DNA from: Microbacterium sp. SCN 70-27
Lineage (GTDB): Bacteria > Actinomycetota > Actinomycetes > Actinomycetales > Microbacteriaceae
Reading direction: 5' to 3'
DNA: 64,000 bases
NCBI GenBank assembly: GCA_001724425.1
Contig: MEEK01000009.1
Span: forward strand, 19,985 to 83,984
Below are positions 35,730-43,015 of this stretch, piece by piece. Made by a program: the position numbers and the translations under genes. Every line of letters begins with the position of its first letter. The stretch's first letter is position 1. The notes beneath the pieces are model-generated. The model worked only from the letters and a program-made list of their open reading frames with translations, ran no database searches and was not told the DNA's origin.

Positions 35730-36506
35730 TCACGCCAGTCGGTTCTCGATGAGGAACGCGGCGAGCTTCTCGCCGGCATCCCCTTCGTCGGTGATCTTCA
35801 CGCCGGCACCGCGCGGCGGCTTCTCGCTCACCTGCGTCAGGATCGATTGCGGCGCGGAGGCCGGGTCGACGTCGACGCCGAGATCGGCGAGCGACACCGT
35901 CTCGAACGGCTTCTTCTTGGCAGCCATGATGCCCTTGAAGTTGGGGAACCGGGCATCCGGCAGCGCCTCAGTGATCGAGATCACGGCGGGGTAGGTCGCG
36001 GTGACCTTCGCGGTGCCGCCGTCGGTCGCGCGCGTGCCCGACACCTCGGTCGCGCCGATCGTCACGGACGTCAGCGCCGTCGCCTGCGGCACCCCGAGGT
36101 GCTCGGCGAGCATCGCGGGGATGACCCCGCCGGAGCCGTCCGTGGACAGGTTCCCGGTGATCACGAGGTCGAAGCCGGCGCGCGTCACGGCGGCGGCGAG
36201 GACGCGCGCGGTCACGCCGAGGTCCGCACCGGCCAGTGCCGGATCGGACACCTGCAGCGCAGAGGCGGCCCCCATCGCGAGACCCTTCCGGATCGTCGCG
36301 GCGGCATCGTCGGATGCCATCGACACGACCTGCACCTCGGTGCCGGGGTTCGCGTCGGCGTAGCTCAGCGCGACCTCGAGCGCACGCTCGCCGATCTCGT
36401 CGAGCACCCGATCGGAGGCGCCGCGCTCGGCGAGGCCCGTCTCGAGGCTCAGCTTGCGGTCGCCATAGGTGTCGGGGACTTCTTTGACCAGCACCACGAT
36501 CTTCAT
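35730..36506 (-). CDS. etfB: Electron transfer flavoprotein beta subunit
   Basis: AMP-binding subunit of ETF with 258 residues. Family features: [13 protein letters not shown] at the N terminus, [31 protein letters not shown] with the nucleotide region [26 protein letters not shown], and [31 protein letters not shown], the ETF-beta signature and recognition loop with the AAKKKP segment. The ATG at 36506 follows GGAG. It is the first gene of the etfB-etfA-cytochrome operon. Confidence 0.94.
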   Translation of the reverse strand: MKIVVLVKEVPDTYGDRKLSLETGLAERGASDRVLDEIGERALEVALSYADANPGTEVQVVSMASDDAAATIRKGLAMGAASALQVSDPALAGADLGVTARVLAAAVTRAGFDLVITGNLSTDGSGGVIPAMLAEHLGVPQATALTSVTIGATEVSGTRATDGGTAKVTATYPAVISITEALPDARFPNFKGIMAAKKKPFETVSLADLGVDVDPASAPQSILTQVSEKPPRGAGVKITDEGDAGEKLAAFLIENRLA

Positions 36507-36598
36507 CGGCACTCCTTCATGACTGGCACCATCCTACGAGATGCGACGGAGTGTCGCGAACACTGAGACTGAGGTTCATCCTGGGATGCCTCGGCGGA

Positions 36599-37375
36599 TC
36601 ACCGGTTCGTGAAGCGGGCGGCGCGCTTCTCGCGGAAGGCGGCCATCCCCTCCTTCTGATCCTCCGTGTCGAAGAGCGCGGCGAACGCCTGGCGCTCGAA
36701 CCGGAGCCCCTCGGCGAGGGTGGTCTCGAGCGCGGCATCCAGTGCTGCTTTCGCGGCGAACAGCGCGACGAGCGACTTCTCCGCGACCGTCGCGGCGACC
36801 TTCTCCGCCTCGGCGAGCAGGTCCGCCGCGGGGATCACGCGCGAGACGAGACCCGCACGGGCCGCCTCTTCGGCGGAGAGCAGGCGCCCGATGAGAACCA
36901 GGTCGGCGGCGACGTACGGGCCGACGGCCCGGACGAGGCGCTGCGTGCCGCCCATGCCCGGGATGACGCCGAGCGTGATCTCGGGCTGGCCGAACTTCGC
37001 CGAGTCGGCGGCGAGGATGATGTCGCACATCATCGCGAGCTCGCACCCGCCGCCGAGCGCATAGCCCGAGACGGCGGCGATCACGGGGGTGCGGACGGCG
37101 GCGAAGCGCCCCCAAGCACCGAAGTGGTCGTCCATGAGCATCTCGCGCCCGGACTTCTGCTCCATCTCCTTGATGTCCGCGCCGGCGGCGAAGGCGCGCT
37201 CGCTACCGGTGACGACGATCGCTCCGATCGCCTCGTCGGCGTCGAACGCCTCTGCCGCCGCGACGACGTCTCGCATCACCTGGGAGTTGAGCGCGTTGAG
37301 CGCCTCGGGACGGTGGAGTGTGATCCACCCGACCCGCCCGCGGGTTTCGACGAGGATCGTGGCGTATTCGGTCAT
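36599..37375 (-). CDS. Enoyl-CoA hydratase
   Basis: Hydrates trans-2-enoyl-CoA to 3-hydroxyacyl-CoA in beta-oxidation. It is a crotonase-fold protein of 258 residues. The oxyanion hole is seen in [10 protein letters not shown] and [22 protein letters not shown], with both catalytic Glu residues present (GGCELAMM and [20 protein letters not shown]). The ATG at 37375 gives the standard N terminus [28 protein letters not shown]. It lies 28 nt after the acyl-CoA dehydrogenase stop, so the two act in sequence and are probably co-transcribed. Substrate chain length is not determined by the sequence. Confidence 0.92.
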   Translation of the reverse strand: MTEYATILVETRGRVGWITLHRPEALNALNSQVMRDVVAAAEAFDADEAIGAIVVTGSERAFAAGADIKEMEQKSGREMLMDDHFGAWGRFAAVRTPVIAAVSGYALGGGCELAMMCDIILAADSAKFGQPEITLGVIPGMGGTQRLVRAVGPYVAADLVLIGRLLSAEEAARAGLVSRVIPAADLLAEAEKVAATVAEKSLVALFAAKAALDAALETTLAEGLRFERQAFAALFDTEDQKEGMAAFREKRAARFTNR

Positions 37376-37403
37376 GGGCCCAGTCTTCCAGGCCGCGGTG
37401 CGT

Positions 37404-38582
37404 TCACGCACCCACGACGCCGCGGCCGATGATGACGCGCATGATCTCGTTCGTCCCTTCGAGGATCTGGTGGACGCGGAGGTCCCGCACGACCTTCTCG
37501 ATTCCGTACTCCTGCAGGTAGCCGTAGCCGCCGTGCAGCTGGAGAGCACGGTTGGCGACATCGAACCCGGCATCCGTCGCGAAGCGCTTGGCCATCGCGC
37601 ACTGCACGGCGACATCGGGCGCACCCTCGTCGATCGCCCGTGCGGCGTCGCGCACGAGGGCACGCGCGGCAGTGAGCTCGGTCGCCATGTCGGCGAGGGT
37701 GAACACGACCGACTGTCGTTCGGCGAGCGCCTCACCGAACGTGAACCGCTCGTGCACGTGGCGGACGGCGCGGTCGAGCGCCCACTGCGCACCGCCGATG
37801 GAGCACGCGGCGATGTTCACGCGGCCTCCGTTGAGTCCCTTCATCGCGATACGGAAGCCACCGCCGACGTCACCGAGCGTCGCGGATGCCGGGACACGCA
37901 CCCGGTCGAGGACGACCTGACGCGTGGGCTGGGCGTTCCAACCCATCTTCTGCTCGTTGGGTCCGAAGCTGAGCCCCGCGGCATCCGCCGGCACGAGGAA
38001 CGCCGTGATCTCGTCCGACTTCCGCTGGTCGTGCGCCTCGCGAGGCGCCCCCGTCCGCGCCATGACGACATAGACGGATGCCTCCCCCGCGCCCGAGATG
38101 AACTGCTTCACGCCGGTGAGGACGTACTCGTCGCCCTCGCGAATGGCCGAGGTCGTGATCGCCGCGGCATCCGACCCTGCGCCGGGCTCGGTGAGGCAGT
38201 ACGACCCGAGGTCGCGCATCGAGACGAGGCCCGGCAGCCAGTGCTCACGCTGGGCGGCCGTCCCGTAGGTGTCGATCATCCACGCGACCATGTTGTGGAT
38301 GGTGATGAATGCCGCGATCGTCGGGTCGCCCATCGCGAGCGCTTCGAAGATCGCGGCGGCGTCCGCACGGACGAGGCCCGTGCCGCCGACGTCCTCGTGC
38401 ACGTAGATGCCGCCGAGGCCGAGTTCACCCGCCTCGACGAGGACGTCGCGGGGAAAGTGCTTGCGGCGGTCCCAGTCGAGCGCGTTCGGGGCGAGGCGCG
38501 TCTGCGCGAACTCGCGCACGGCATCGAGGATCGCCGCGCGTTCCTCGTCGGAAAGGGTGGCCGGATTGGCGGTCATGCTCAT
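37404..38582 (-). CDS. Acyl-CoA dehydrogenase (isobutyryl/short-branched-chain type)
   Basis: FAD enzyme that makes the alpha-beta double bond in acyl-CoA and reduces ETF. It has 392 residues. Signatures: [28 protein letters not shown] (first ACAD signature), [33 protein letters not shown], and the C-terminal [37 protein letters not shown] (second signature). The YLQEYGIE and [11 protein letters not shown] pattern is typical of isobutyryl-CoA dehydrogenase-like members. ATG at 38582. The upstream neighbour is an unrelated toxin-immunity island. Confidence 0.9.
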   Translation of the reverse strand: MSMTANPATLSDEERAAILDAVREFAQTRLAPNALDWDRRKHFPRDVLVEAGELGLGGIYVHEDVGGTGLVRADAAAIFEALAMGDPTIAAFITIHNMVAWMIDTYGTAAQREHWLPGLVSMRDLGSYCLTEPGAGSDAAAITTSAIREGDEYVLTGVKQFISGAGEASVYVVMARTGAPREAHDQRKSDEITAFLVPADAAGLSFGPNEQKMGWNAQPTRQVVLDRVRVPASATLGDVGGGFRIAMKGLNGGRVNIAACSIGGAQWALDRAVRHVHERFTFGEALAERQSVVFTLADMATELTAARALVRDAARAIDEGAPDVAVQCAMAKRFATDAGFDVANRALQLHGGYGYLQEYGIEKVVRDLRVHQILEGTNEIMRVIIGRGVVGA

Positions 38583-38735
38583 GTTGTCACGTCCTCGTGA
38601 GACACATCGACATCTTCGTCGCGCCCGGGTAGGGCATTGTGCTCAGTGTACGTGAGAGTGCTGGTTTCTGCGATGGATGCCTCAGCGATCGTCGACAAGG
38701 CCTCTGGTCGGCACGCCGGTGCCCGCCGCGCGAGC

Positions 38736-39179
38736 TTACTCGCCCCGGATCAGCTTCGGGGCACGATCCCCCAGCCAGTACTCGATCCCGACGATCGGAG
38801 AGCGATCCCGCAAACCCGGACCATACAACTGCTCGAACTCCAACTGCAGATCCAACTTGCCGCCCTCGACCCGGTACTCGAGGCGATACTCCGTCGGGGC
38901 AGGAAGACCCGCCTCCGCAAACGCCTCCTGAGCATCCTCGATGTCATCCAGCAACGTGCTCTGCATATCCCGAATGAGATCCCCATCGGCGCCCACAAGA
39001 TCCTCCGGGAACACCACCCCACCGTCCTGCTCGAAATACGCATTCGCCGTCATCGCGCCATGCTCACTCGAGCCGTAGATGTAGTACGCCGTCACCCCCG
39101 CGGAGTTCTCCGCATACTCGGCAGCGAGCGACACCCACGACGACGACAGCTCCTGCAGAATCCGCTCCTCCGCGTCCAA
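38736..39179 (-). CDS. EsaG/YezG-like (DUF600) immunity protein, third tandem copy
   Basis: A 147-residue acidic protein, the last of three tandem paralogues. The layout (helix, then VTAYYIYGSSEHGAMTANAYFEQ strands, a helical middle, then TEYRLEYRVEGGKLDLQLEFEQLYG strands) resembles DUF600/YezG-EsaG proteins that neutralise type VII-secreted nucleases. The ends are almost identical to its two neighbours, while about residues 59-92 differ. It starts with TTG at 39179, one base after the stop of the second copy, so its translation depends on coupling. Confidence in an immunity role comes from its position behind a nuclease gene. The family assignment is by pattern only. Confidence 0.75.
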   Translation of the reverse strand: MDAEERILQELSSSWVSLAAEYAENSAGVTAYYIYGSSEHGAMTANAYFEQDGGVVFPEDLVGADGDLIRDMQSTLLDDIEDAQEAFAEAGLPAPTEYRLEYRVEGGKLDLQLEFEQLYGPGLRDRSPIVGIEYWLGDRAPKLIRGE

Positions 39180-39180
39180 A

Positions 39181-39624
39181 TCAACTCCCGCGGATCAGCT
39201 TCGGGGCGCGATCCCCCAGCCAGTACTCGATCCCGACGATCGGAGAGCGATCCCGCAAACCCGGACCATACAACTGCTCGAACTCCAACTGCAGATCCAG
39301 CTTCCCGCCCTCAACCCGGTACTCGAGGCGATACTCCGTCGGGGCAGCAAGACCCGCTGCGACGAACGCGGCACCGGCATCCTTCATATCGCTCACCAAC
39401 GTGCTCATCATGCTCCGCACGAGGCTCCGGTCCGCCCCCACGAGCGCCCCCGGGAACACGACGACACCGTCCTGCTCGAAATACGCATTCGCGGTCGACG
39501 CGCCATGCTCACTGGATCCGTAGATGTAGTACGCCGTCACCCCCGCGGCGTTCTCCGCATACTCGGCCGCGAGCGACACCCACGACGACGCCAGCTCCTG
39601 CAGAATCCGCTCCTCCGCTCCCAA
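39181..39624 (-). CDS. EsaG/YezG-like (DUF600) immunity protein, second tandem copy
   Basis: A 147-residue paralogue of the genes on both sides. It shares the N-terminal ERILQELASSWVSLAAEYAEN and the C-terminal GKLDLQLEFEQLYGPGLRDRSP block, but its middle (FPGALVGADRSLVRSMMSTLVSDMKDAGAAFVAAG) is the most divergent of the three and less acidic. The TTG start at 39624 lies one base after the first copy's stop, with GGGGGAG as ribosome site overlapping the end of that gene. It probably protects against a variant toxin or acts as a spare immunity gene. Confidence 0.75.
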   Translation of the reverse strand: MGAEERILQELASSWVSLAAEYAENAAGVTAYYIYGSSEHGASTANAYFEQDGVVVFPGALVGADRSLVRSMMSTLVSDMKDAGAAFVAAGLAAPTEYRLEYRVEGGKLDLQLEFEQLYGPGLRDRSPIVGIEYWLGDRAPKLIRGS

Positions 39625-39625
39625 C

Positions 39626-40069
39626 TCAACTCCCCCGGATCAGCTTCGGGGCACGATCCCCCAGCCAGTACTCGATCCCCTCAATCGGGGACTTCTCGCG
39701 GAGACCCGGGCCATACAGCTGCTCGAACTCCAACTGCAGATCCAGCTTGCCGCCCTCGACCCGGTACTCGAGGCGATACTCCGTCGGGGCAGGAAGACCC
39801 GCCTCCGCAAACGCCGCCTGAGCATCCAACATGTCGTCCACCAGAGCATCCTGCAGATCCCACAGAAGCTCGTCGTCGGCCCCCACCAAAAGATCCGGGA
39901 ACACCACCACACCGTCCTGCTCGAAATACGCATTCGCGGACGACGCGCCCTGCTCATTCGACCCGTAGATGTAGTACGCCGTCACCCCCGCGGCGTTCTC
40001 CGCGTACTCGGCCGCGAGCGACACCCACGACGACGCCAGCTCCTGCAGAATCCGCTTCTCCGCGTCCAT
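39626..40069 (-). CDS. EsaG/YezG-like (DUF600) immunity protein, first tandem copy (cognate candidate)
   Basis: A 147-residue protein directly behind the nuclease gene, so the best candidate for its cognate immunity partner. The ATG at 40069 has GAGGAA overlapping the nuclease stop region, 7 nt after that stop. It differs from copies two and three in the middle (FPDLLVGADDELLWDLQDALVDDMLDAQAAF) and at GLREKSPIEGIEYW near the end. It is strongly acidic, suitable for binding a basic nuclease. It is predicted cytoplasmic, with no signal or membrane segment. Confidence 0.78.
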   Translation of the reverse strand: MDAEKRILQELASSWVSLAAEYAENAAGVTAYYIYGSNEQGASSANAYFEQDGVVVFPDLLVGADDELLWDLQDALVDDMLDAQAAFAEAGLPAPTEYRLEYRVEGGKLDLQLEFEQLYGPGLREKSPIEGIEYWLGDRAPKLIRGS

Positions 40070-40076
40070 GACTTCC

Positions 40077-40667
40077 TCACTGATCAAAACGAAGGTTTGA
40101 CTTCACGCCATCGATGATTGACCTCACGCGGAAGGACGTCGGCCGCCCGCTCGCATCGCTCACGATCCTGATCTCGACGTCCGTCACGGTACCACCCTTC
40201 TCAAGAGCGGCCGCCCATCGGTTCTCCAGGGTCTTGAACGTGCTGAGGTTGTGGGTCGAGAGCTGACTGACCAGGTTGTCGATCTCGGGTGATCCCCCGA
40301 ACCGGTCGCCGATGAGGTGCCCTGCGTGATCACCGGGCAGTTTGCCCGGTGTGTCCGGATCGTGACGAAGACGCTTCTCCCGGTTCGTCAAGTACAGATT
40401 GTCGGCCTGCACGCGATCGATGCGCCCGTTCGCGTCGGTGCGATAGCGGTAGTTGTGTTCGCCCGCCGTGTAAGAGTGGTTCTTCTTCAGGTTGCCGTCG
40501 GCGTCGAAGTGATCGAGATCGCGCGTGCGCCGCCGATTGCGGCGACCCTGACGCCCCACCTTGAGCGCCACTTCCGACACGCCGTGCATCGCGCGCGCCG
40601 CGCTACGCAGCGTGTCGACCACCACGTCGGCGACCTCGTGCTTGATGCTGGCCACGTCAGTCACCAC
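40077..40667 (-). CDS. EsaD/YeeF-like nuclease toxin domain protein (DNA/RNA non-specific endonuclease)
   Basis: A 196-residue basic protein. The C-terminal half matches the pattern of the non-specific endonuclease domain found at the end of LXG toxins YeeF/YobL and EsaD: PGDHAGHLIGDRFGGSPEIDNLVSQ, then THN, LENRWAAALEKGGTV and the strand RPTSFRVRSI. The putative general-base His is about residue 117 in DHAGHLIG and the metal-binding Asn is probably N131 or N140. The N-terminal 50 residues are helical and Arg-rich. GTG starts at 40667/40664 overlap the stop of the upstream WXG-like gene by 8-11 nt. Family members cleave DNA; activity here is not shown. Confidence 0.82.
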   Translation of the reverse strand: MVTDVASIKHEVADVVVDTLRSAARAMHGVSEVALKVGRQGRRNRRRTRDLDHFDADGNLKKNHSYTAGEHNYRYRTDANGRIDRVQADNLYLTNREKRLRHDPDTPGKLPGDHAGHLIGDRFGGSPEIDNLVSQLSTHNLSTFKTLENRWAAALEKGGTVTDVEIRIVSDASGRPTSFRVRSIIDGVKSNLRFDQ

Positions 40668-41361
40668 CCAGGTTGATCGTGGAGAGATCGGAGATCAGCT
40701 TCCCCGTGAGCGTGTCGATGTCGGACGCGTGCTGCTCCAACTCACCCTCCGCCTGTTCCAGCGCCTGCAGATCGGCGTAGAACTCTTCGGGATCTCCGAC
40801 CACCGCCTCGACCATCGGAGCATCGAGCACCGCCATGATCACCGCAGGCAGTTGCTGCGCGAGCGGCTCGATCACCGTGGGAAGGATCTGGTTCAGGACC
40901 TGTTCGACGGCGATGTCGACGGCAGCGTTCAACAGCTTCTTCTTGATGATCAGCATCGGCCCCGCACCCGCGGCCGTGACCGGGTTCGTCAGCATCGCCA
41001 CCAGCGTGATCATGGTCGTCGTGACGTCGGCGATGCATTTGATCTTCAACGCCAGCACAGCGCCCGCCGCGATGTCGGCCCCGACCGGAACGGGGCCGAG
41101 GATGTCGAGCAGTCGCTGCAGGTTCTGCGAACGGTTGACATTCCACGCATTGACGAAGGCGGGCCCCGCCTGACCGCGCATCGACGCGGCGATGTCCCCG
41201 TTCACCTTGCGGTCGATCGCCTGGATCCGACCCTCGAGCTCGCCTGTGAACGTTCCGACGATCGTTCCCGCGCGTCGCAGTTCGTCCTCATCGACGTCGG
41301 GCCAATCGAATCCGAGCTTCTCCATCACCCAGATCAGTTCATTCGGCAGCATCATCCCCAT
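40657..41361 (-). CDS. WXG100/CpnT-N-like secretion-domain protein, upstream partner of the nuclease
   Basis: A 234-residue helical protein. The N terminus (LPNELIWVMEKLGFDWPDVDEDELRRAGTIVGTF) matches the pattern of the WXG100-like N-terminal domain of actinobacterial type VII effectors such as CpnT, with the FDWP..DEDELRR element. A hydrophobic stretch at about residues 94-140 and a C-terminal coiled helix (about 190-225) follow. In related toxins this region is fused to the nuclease; here it ends 8-11 nt inside the nuclease gene in another frame. ATG at 41361 follows GGGAGG, and a -10-like TAGATT lies at 41386-41381. It presumably delivers the toxin through a type VII system encoded elsewhere. 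Confidence 0.72.
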   Translation of the reverse strand: MGMMLPNELIWVMEKLGFDWPDVDEDELRRAGTIVGTFTGELEGRIQAIDRKVNGDIAASMRGQAGPAFVNAWNVNRSQNLQRLLDILGPVPVGADIAAGAVLALKIKCIADVTTTMITLVAMLTNPVTAAGAGPMLIIKKKLLNAAVDIAVEQVLNQILPTVIEPLAQQLPAVIMAVLDAPMVEAVVGDPEEFYADLQALEQAEGELEQHASDIDTLTGKLISDLSTINLGGD

Positions 41362-41440
41362 CTGCGGACCTCCCACGTCGAATCTAGGTCCGCGATGCGG
41401 TGGGGGGAATGGGGAGAACTACCCATCCCCCGGCCCGCGA

Positions 41441-42634
41441 CTACAGCCGCTCGATGATGGTCGCGTTCGCCATGCCGCCGCCTTCGCACATCGTCTGAAG
41501 ACCGAAGCGTCCGCCGGTCGCCTCGAGGGTCGCGAGCAGCGTCCCCAGCAGGCGGGTTCCGCTCGAACCGAGCGCGTGCCCGAGCGCAATCGCCCCGCCC
41601 CAGGGGTTCAGCCGTGCGGCATCCGCGCCGACCTCCGCCGCCCAGGCGAGTGGCACCGACGCGAAAGCCTCGTTGACCTCGTACGCGTCGAGGTCGTCGA
41701 TCGAGAGACCGGACCTTTCGAGGATCCGCCGCGTCGCCGGGATCGGCCCGGTGAGCATCATGAGCGGATCGTCCCCCACAACGGCGAACGCGTGGAAGCG
41801 CGCCCTCGGCACGAGCCCCAGAGCGAGCGCCCTCTCCTCGCTCATGATGAGCACCGCGGATGCCCCGTCGGTGAGCGGCGACGACGTGCCGGCCGTGATC
41901 TTCCAGTCGATCTCGGGGAACCGCTCCGCCATCTCGGGTGTGCGGAACGCGGGCGGCAGTCCCGCGAGGCCGGCGGCGGTCGTCCCCGGGCGCACGGTCT
42001 CGTCGCTGCTCACCTCACCGGCATCCGTCGGCACGGGAACGATCTGCGACGCGAACCGGCCCTGCGCTGCCGCCTCGGCTGCGCGCTCGTGCGATTCGGC
42101 GGCATACGCGTCGAGGTCGTCGCGGCTGAGCCCCCACCGGTCGGCGATGAGCTCCGCCGAGACACCCTGGTTCACGAGTCCGTCGGGGTACCGGGCGTGC
42201 AGGGCCGGCGAGAACGGCGATCCGGCGATGGATGCCGCGATGCCGAGCGGCACACGGCTCATCGACTCGACCCCGCCCGCGATCACGATGTCGTACTGGC
42301 CGCTCATCACGCCCTGGGCGGCGAAGTGCGCCGCCTGCTGGCTCGATCCGCATTGGCGGTCGATCGTCGTCGCGGGCACCCGCTCGTCGAACCCGGCCGC
42401 GAGCACCGCCTGCCGGGCGGCGTTCATCGTCTGCTCACCGACCTGGCTGACGCACCCGAGCAACACGTCGTCGACCTGGGCGGACTCGAGGCCGTTGCGC
42501 TCCAGCGTCGCGCGCAGCACGTGGGCGGCGAGATCGACCGGATGGATGCCGCTCAGCGCTCCCCCCGGTTTGCCGCGCCCCGATGGGGTGCGGACGGCGT
42601 CGACGATGACGGCGGTACGGGCGACGGTGCTCAT
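41441..42634 (-). CDS. Acetyl-CoA acyltransferase (thiolase)
   Basis: Thiolase of 397 residues that cleaves 3-ketoacyl-CoA with CoA (or condenses acetyl-CoA). Nucleophile Cys is in IDRQCGSSQQAAHFAAQ, the second signature in NPWGGAIALGHALGSSGTRLL with the catalytic His, and the C-terminal Cys in QTMCEGGGMANATIIERL. VGEQTMNAARQAVLAAGF is also characteristic of acyl-CoA thiolases rather than condensing enzymes. The ATG at 42634 with GGAGGAGG upstream is preferred; an ATG at 42643 is possible. It belongs functionally with the ACAD-ECH genes but is separated from them by the toxin-immunity island. Confidence 0.92.
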   Translation of the reverse strand: MSTVARTAVIVDAVRTPSGRGKPGGALSGIHPVDLAAHVLRATLERNGLESAQVDDVLLGCVSQVGEQTMNAARQAVLAAGFDERVPATTIDRQCGSSQQAAHFAAQGVMSGQYDIVIAGGVESMSRVPLGIAASIAGSPFSPALHARYPDGLVNQGVSAELIADRWGLSRDDLDAYAAESHERAAEAAAQGRFASQIVPVPTDAGEVSSDETVRPGTTAAGLAGLPPAFRTPEMAERFPEIDWKITAGTSSPLTDGASAVLIMSEERALALGLVPRARFHAFAVVGDDPLMMLTGPIPATRRILERSGLSIDDLDAYEVNEAFASVPLAWAAEVGADAARLNPWGGAIALGHALGSSGTRLLGTLLATLEATGGRFGLQTMCEGGGMANATIIERL

Positions 42635-42776
42635 GGCATCCATCCTCCTCCGCCCCGGCGCCCCGCGCACGCGGCCCAGCGGGCTCGGAGTCGCCGATCC
42701 GCGTCGCGGCGCCCGCGGGGTGCGGACGCGGCACCACCAATCCCGGGCATCAACAGCCGGCGACCCCTCCGGGCGC

Positions 42777-42859
42777 GCCCGAACTCCTCCATTTCGCGCG
42801 GCGACAGTGGATTTCAGGGCCTGTGCGGACTGTCGGGCGAAAAGTGGAGGAGTTCGGGC
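42777..42859. repeat. Long hairpin repeat with GCCCGAACTCCTCCA arms, solitary copy
   Basis: GCCCGAACTCCTCCA (42777-42791) and its exact complement TGGAGGAGTTCGGGC (42845-42859) enclose 53 bp, part of which can extend the stem. Three further copies of the same element form an array at 46861-47400 on the other side of the nucleotidase gene. Located between the divergent thiolase and nucleotidase genes. Confidence 0.88.
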
Positions 42860-42874
42860 TGGGGGAAGGCTCCG

Positions 42875-42924
42875 CGTCACCGTCGACCCCCCTTCTGTTC
42901 ACCGATGCGTCACCATCCGTCACC
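42875..42924 (+). promoter_or_regulatory. Candidate PHO box (PhoP direct repeats) before the 5'-nucleotidase
   Basis: GTTCACC (42897-42903), CGTCACC (42908-42914) and CGTCACC (42918-42924) lie at 11- and 10-bp spacing, with another CGTCACC at 42875-42881, 22 bp upstream. This is the actinobacterial PhoP pattern of 7-bp GTTCACC units with 4-bp spacers. A -10-like TACGAA follows at 42945-42950, so the box would occupy the -35 region. Regulation by phosphate limitation fits a secreted phosphatase. Confidence 0.5.
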
Positions 42925-43015
42925 CGGGGGCCACCCGCGCTGGGTACGAACGACGGGGGCGCGTCCCGTCGCGCCCGCTCGTGACCTTCATCCCGCACCG
43001 ATACCGAGGAATCCG

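Noticed and set aside
31639-35994. Very long plus-strand open frame (about 1450 codons) opposite the ETF-cytochrome genes
   Set aside because: Arg/Gly/Ala-biased translation without domain logic; it is the shadow of the GC-rich acyl-CoA synthetase and etf genes.
38583-38735. Small gene between the third immunity copy and acyl-CoA dehydrogenase
   Set aside because: The 153-nt gap has no start with ribosome site and no coding-like composition; it more likely holds the acyl-CoA dehydrogenase promoter.
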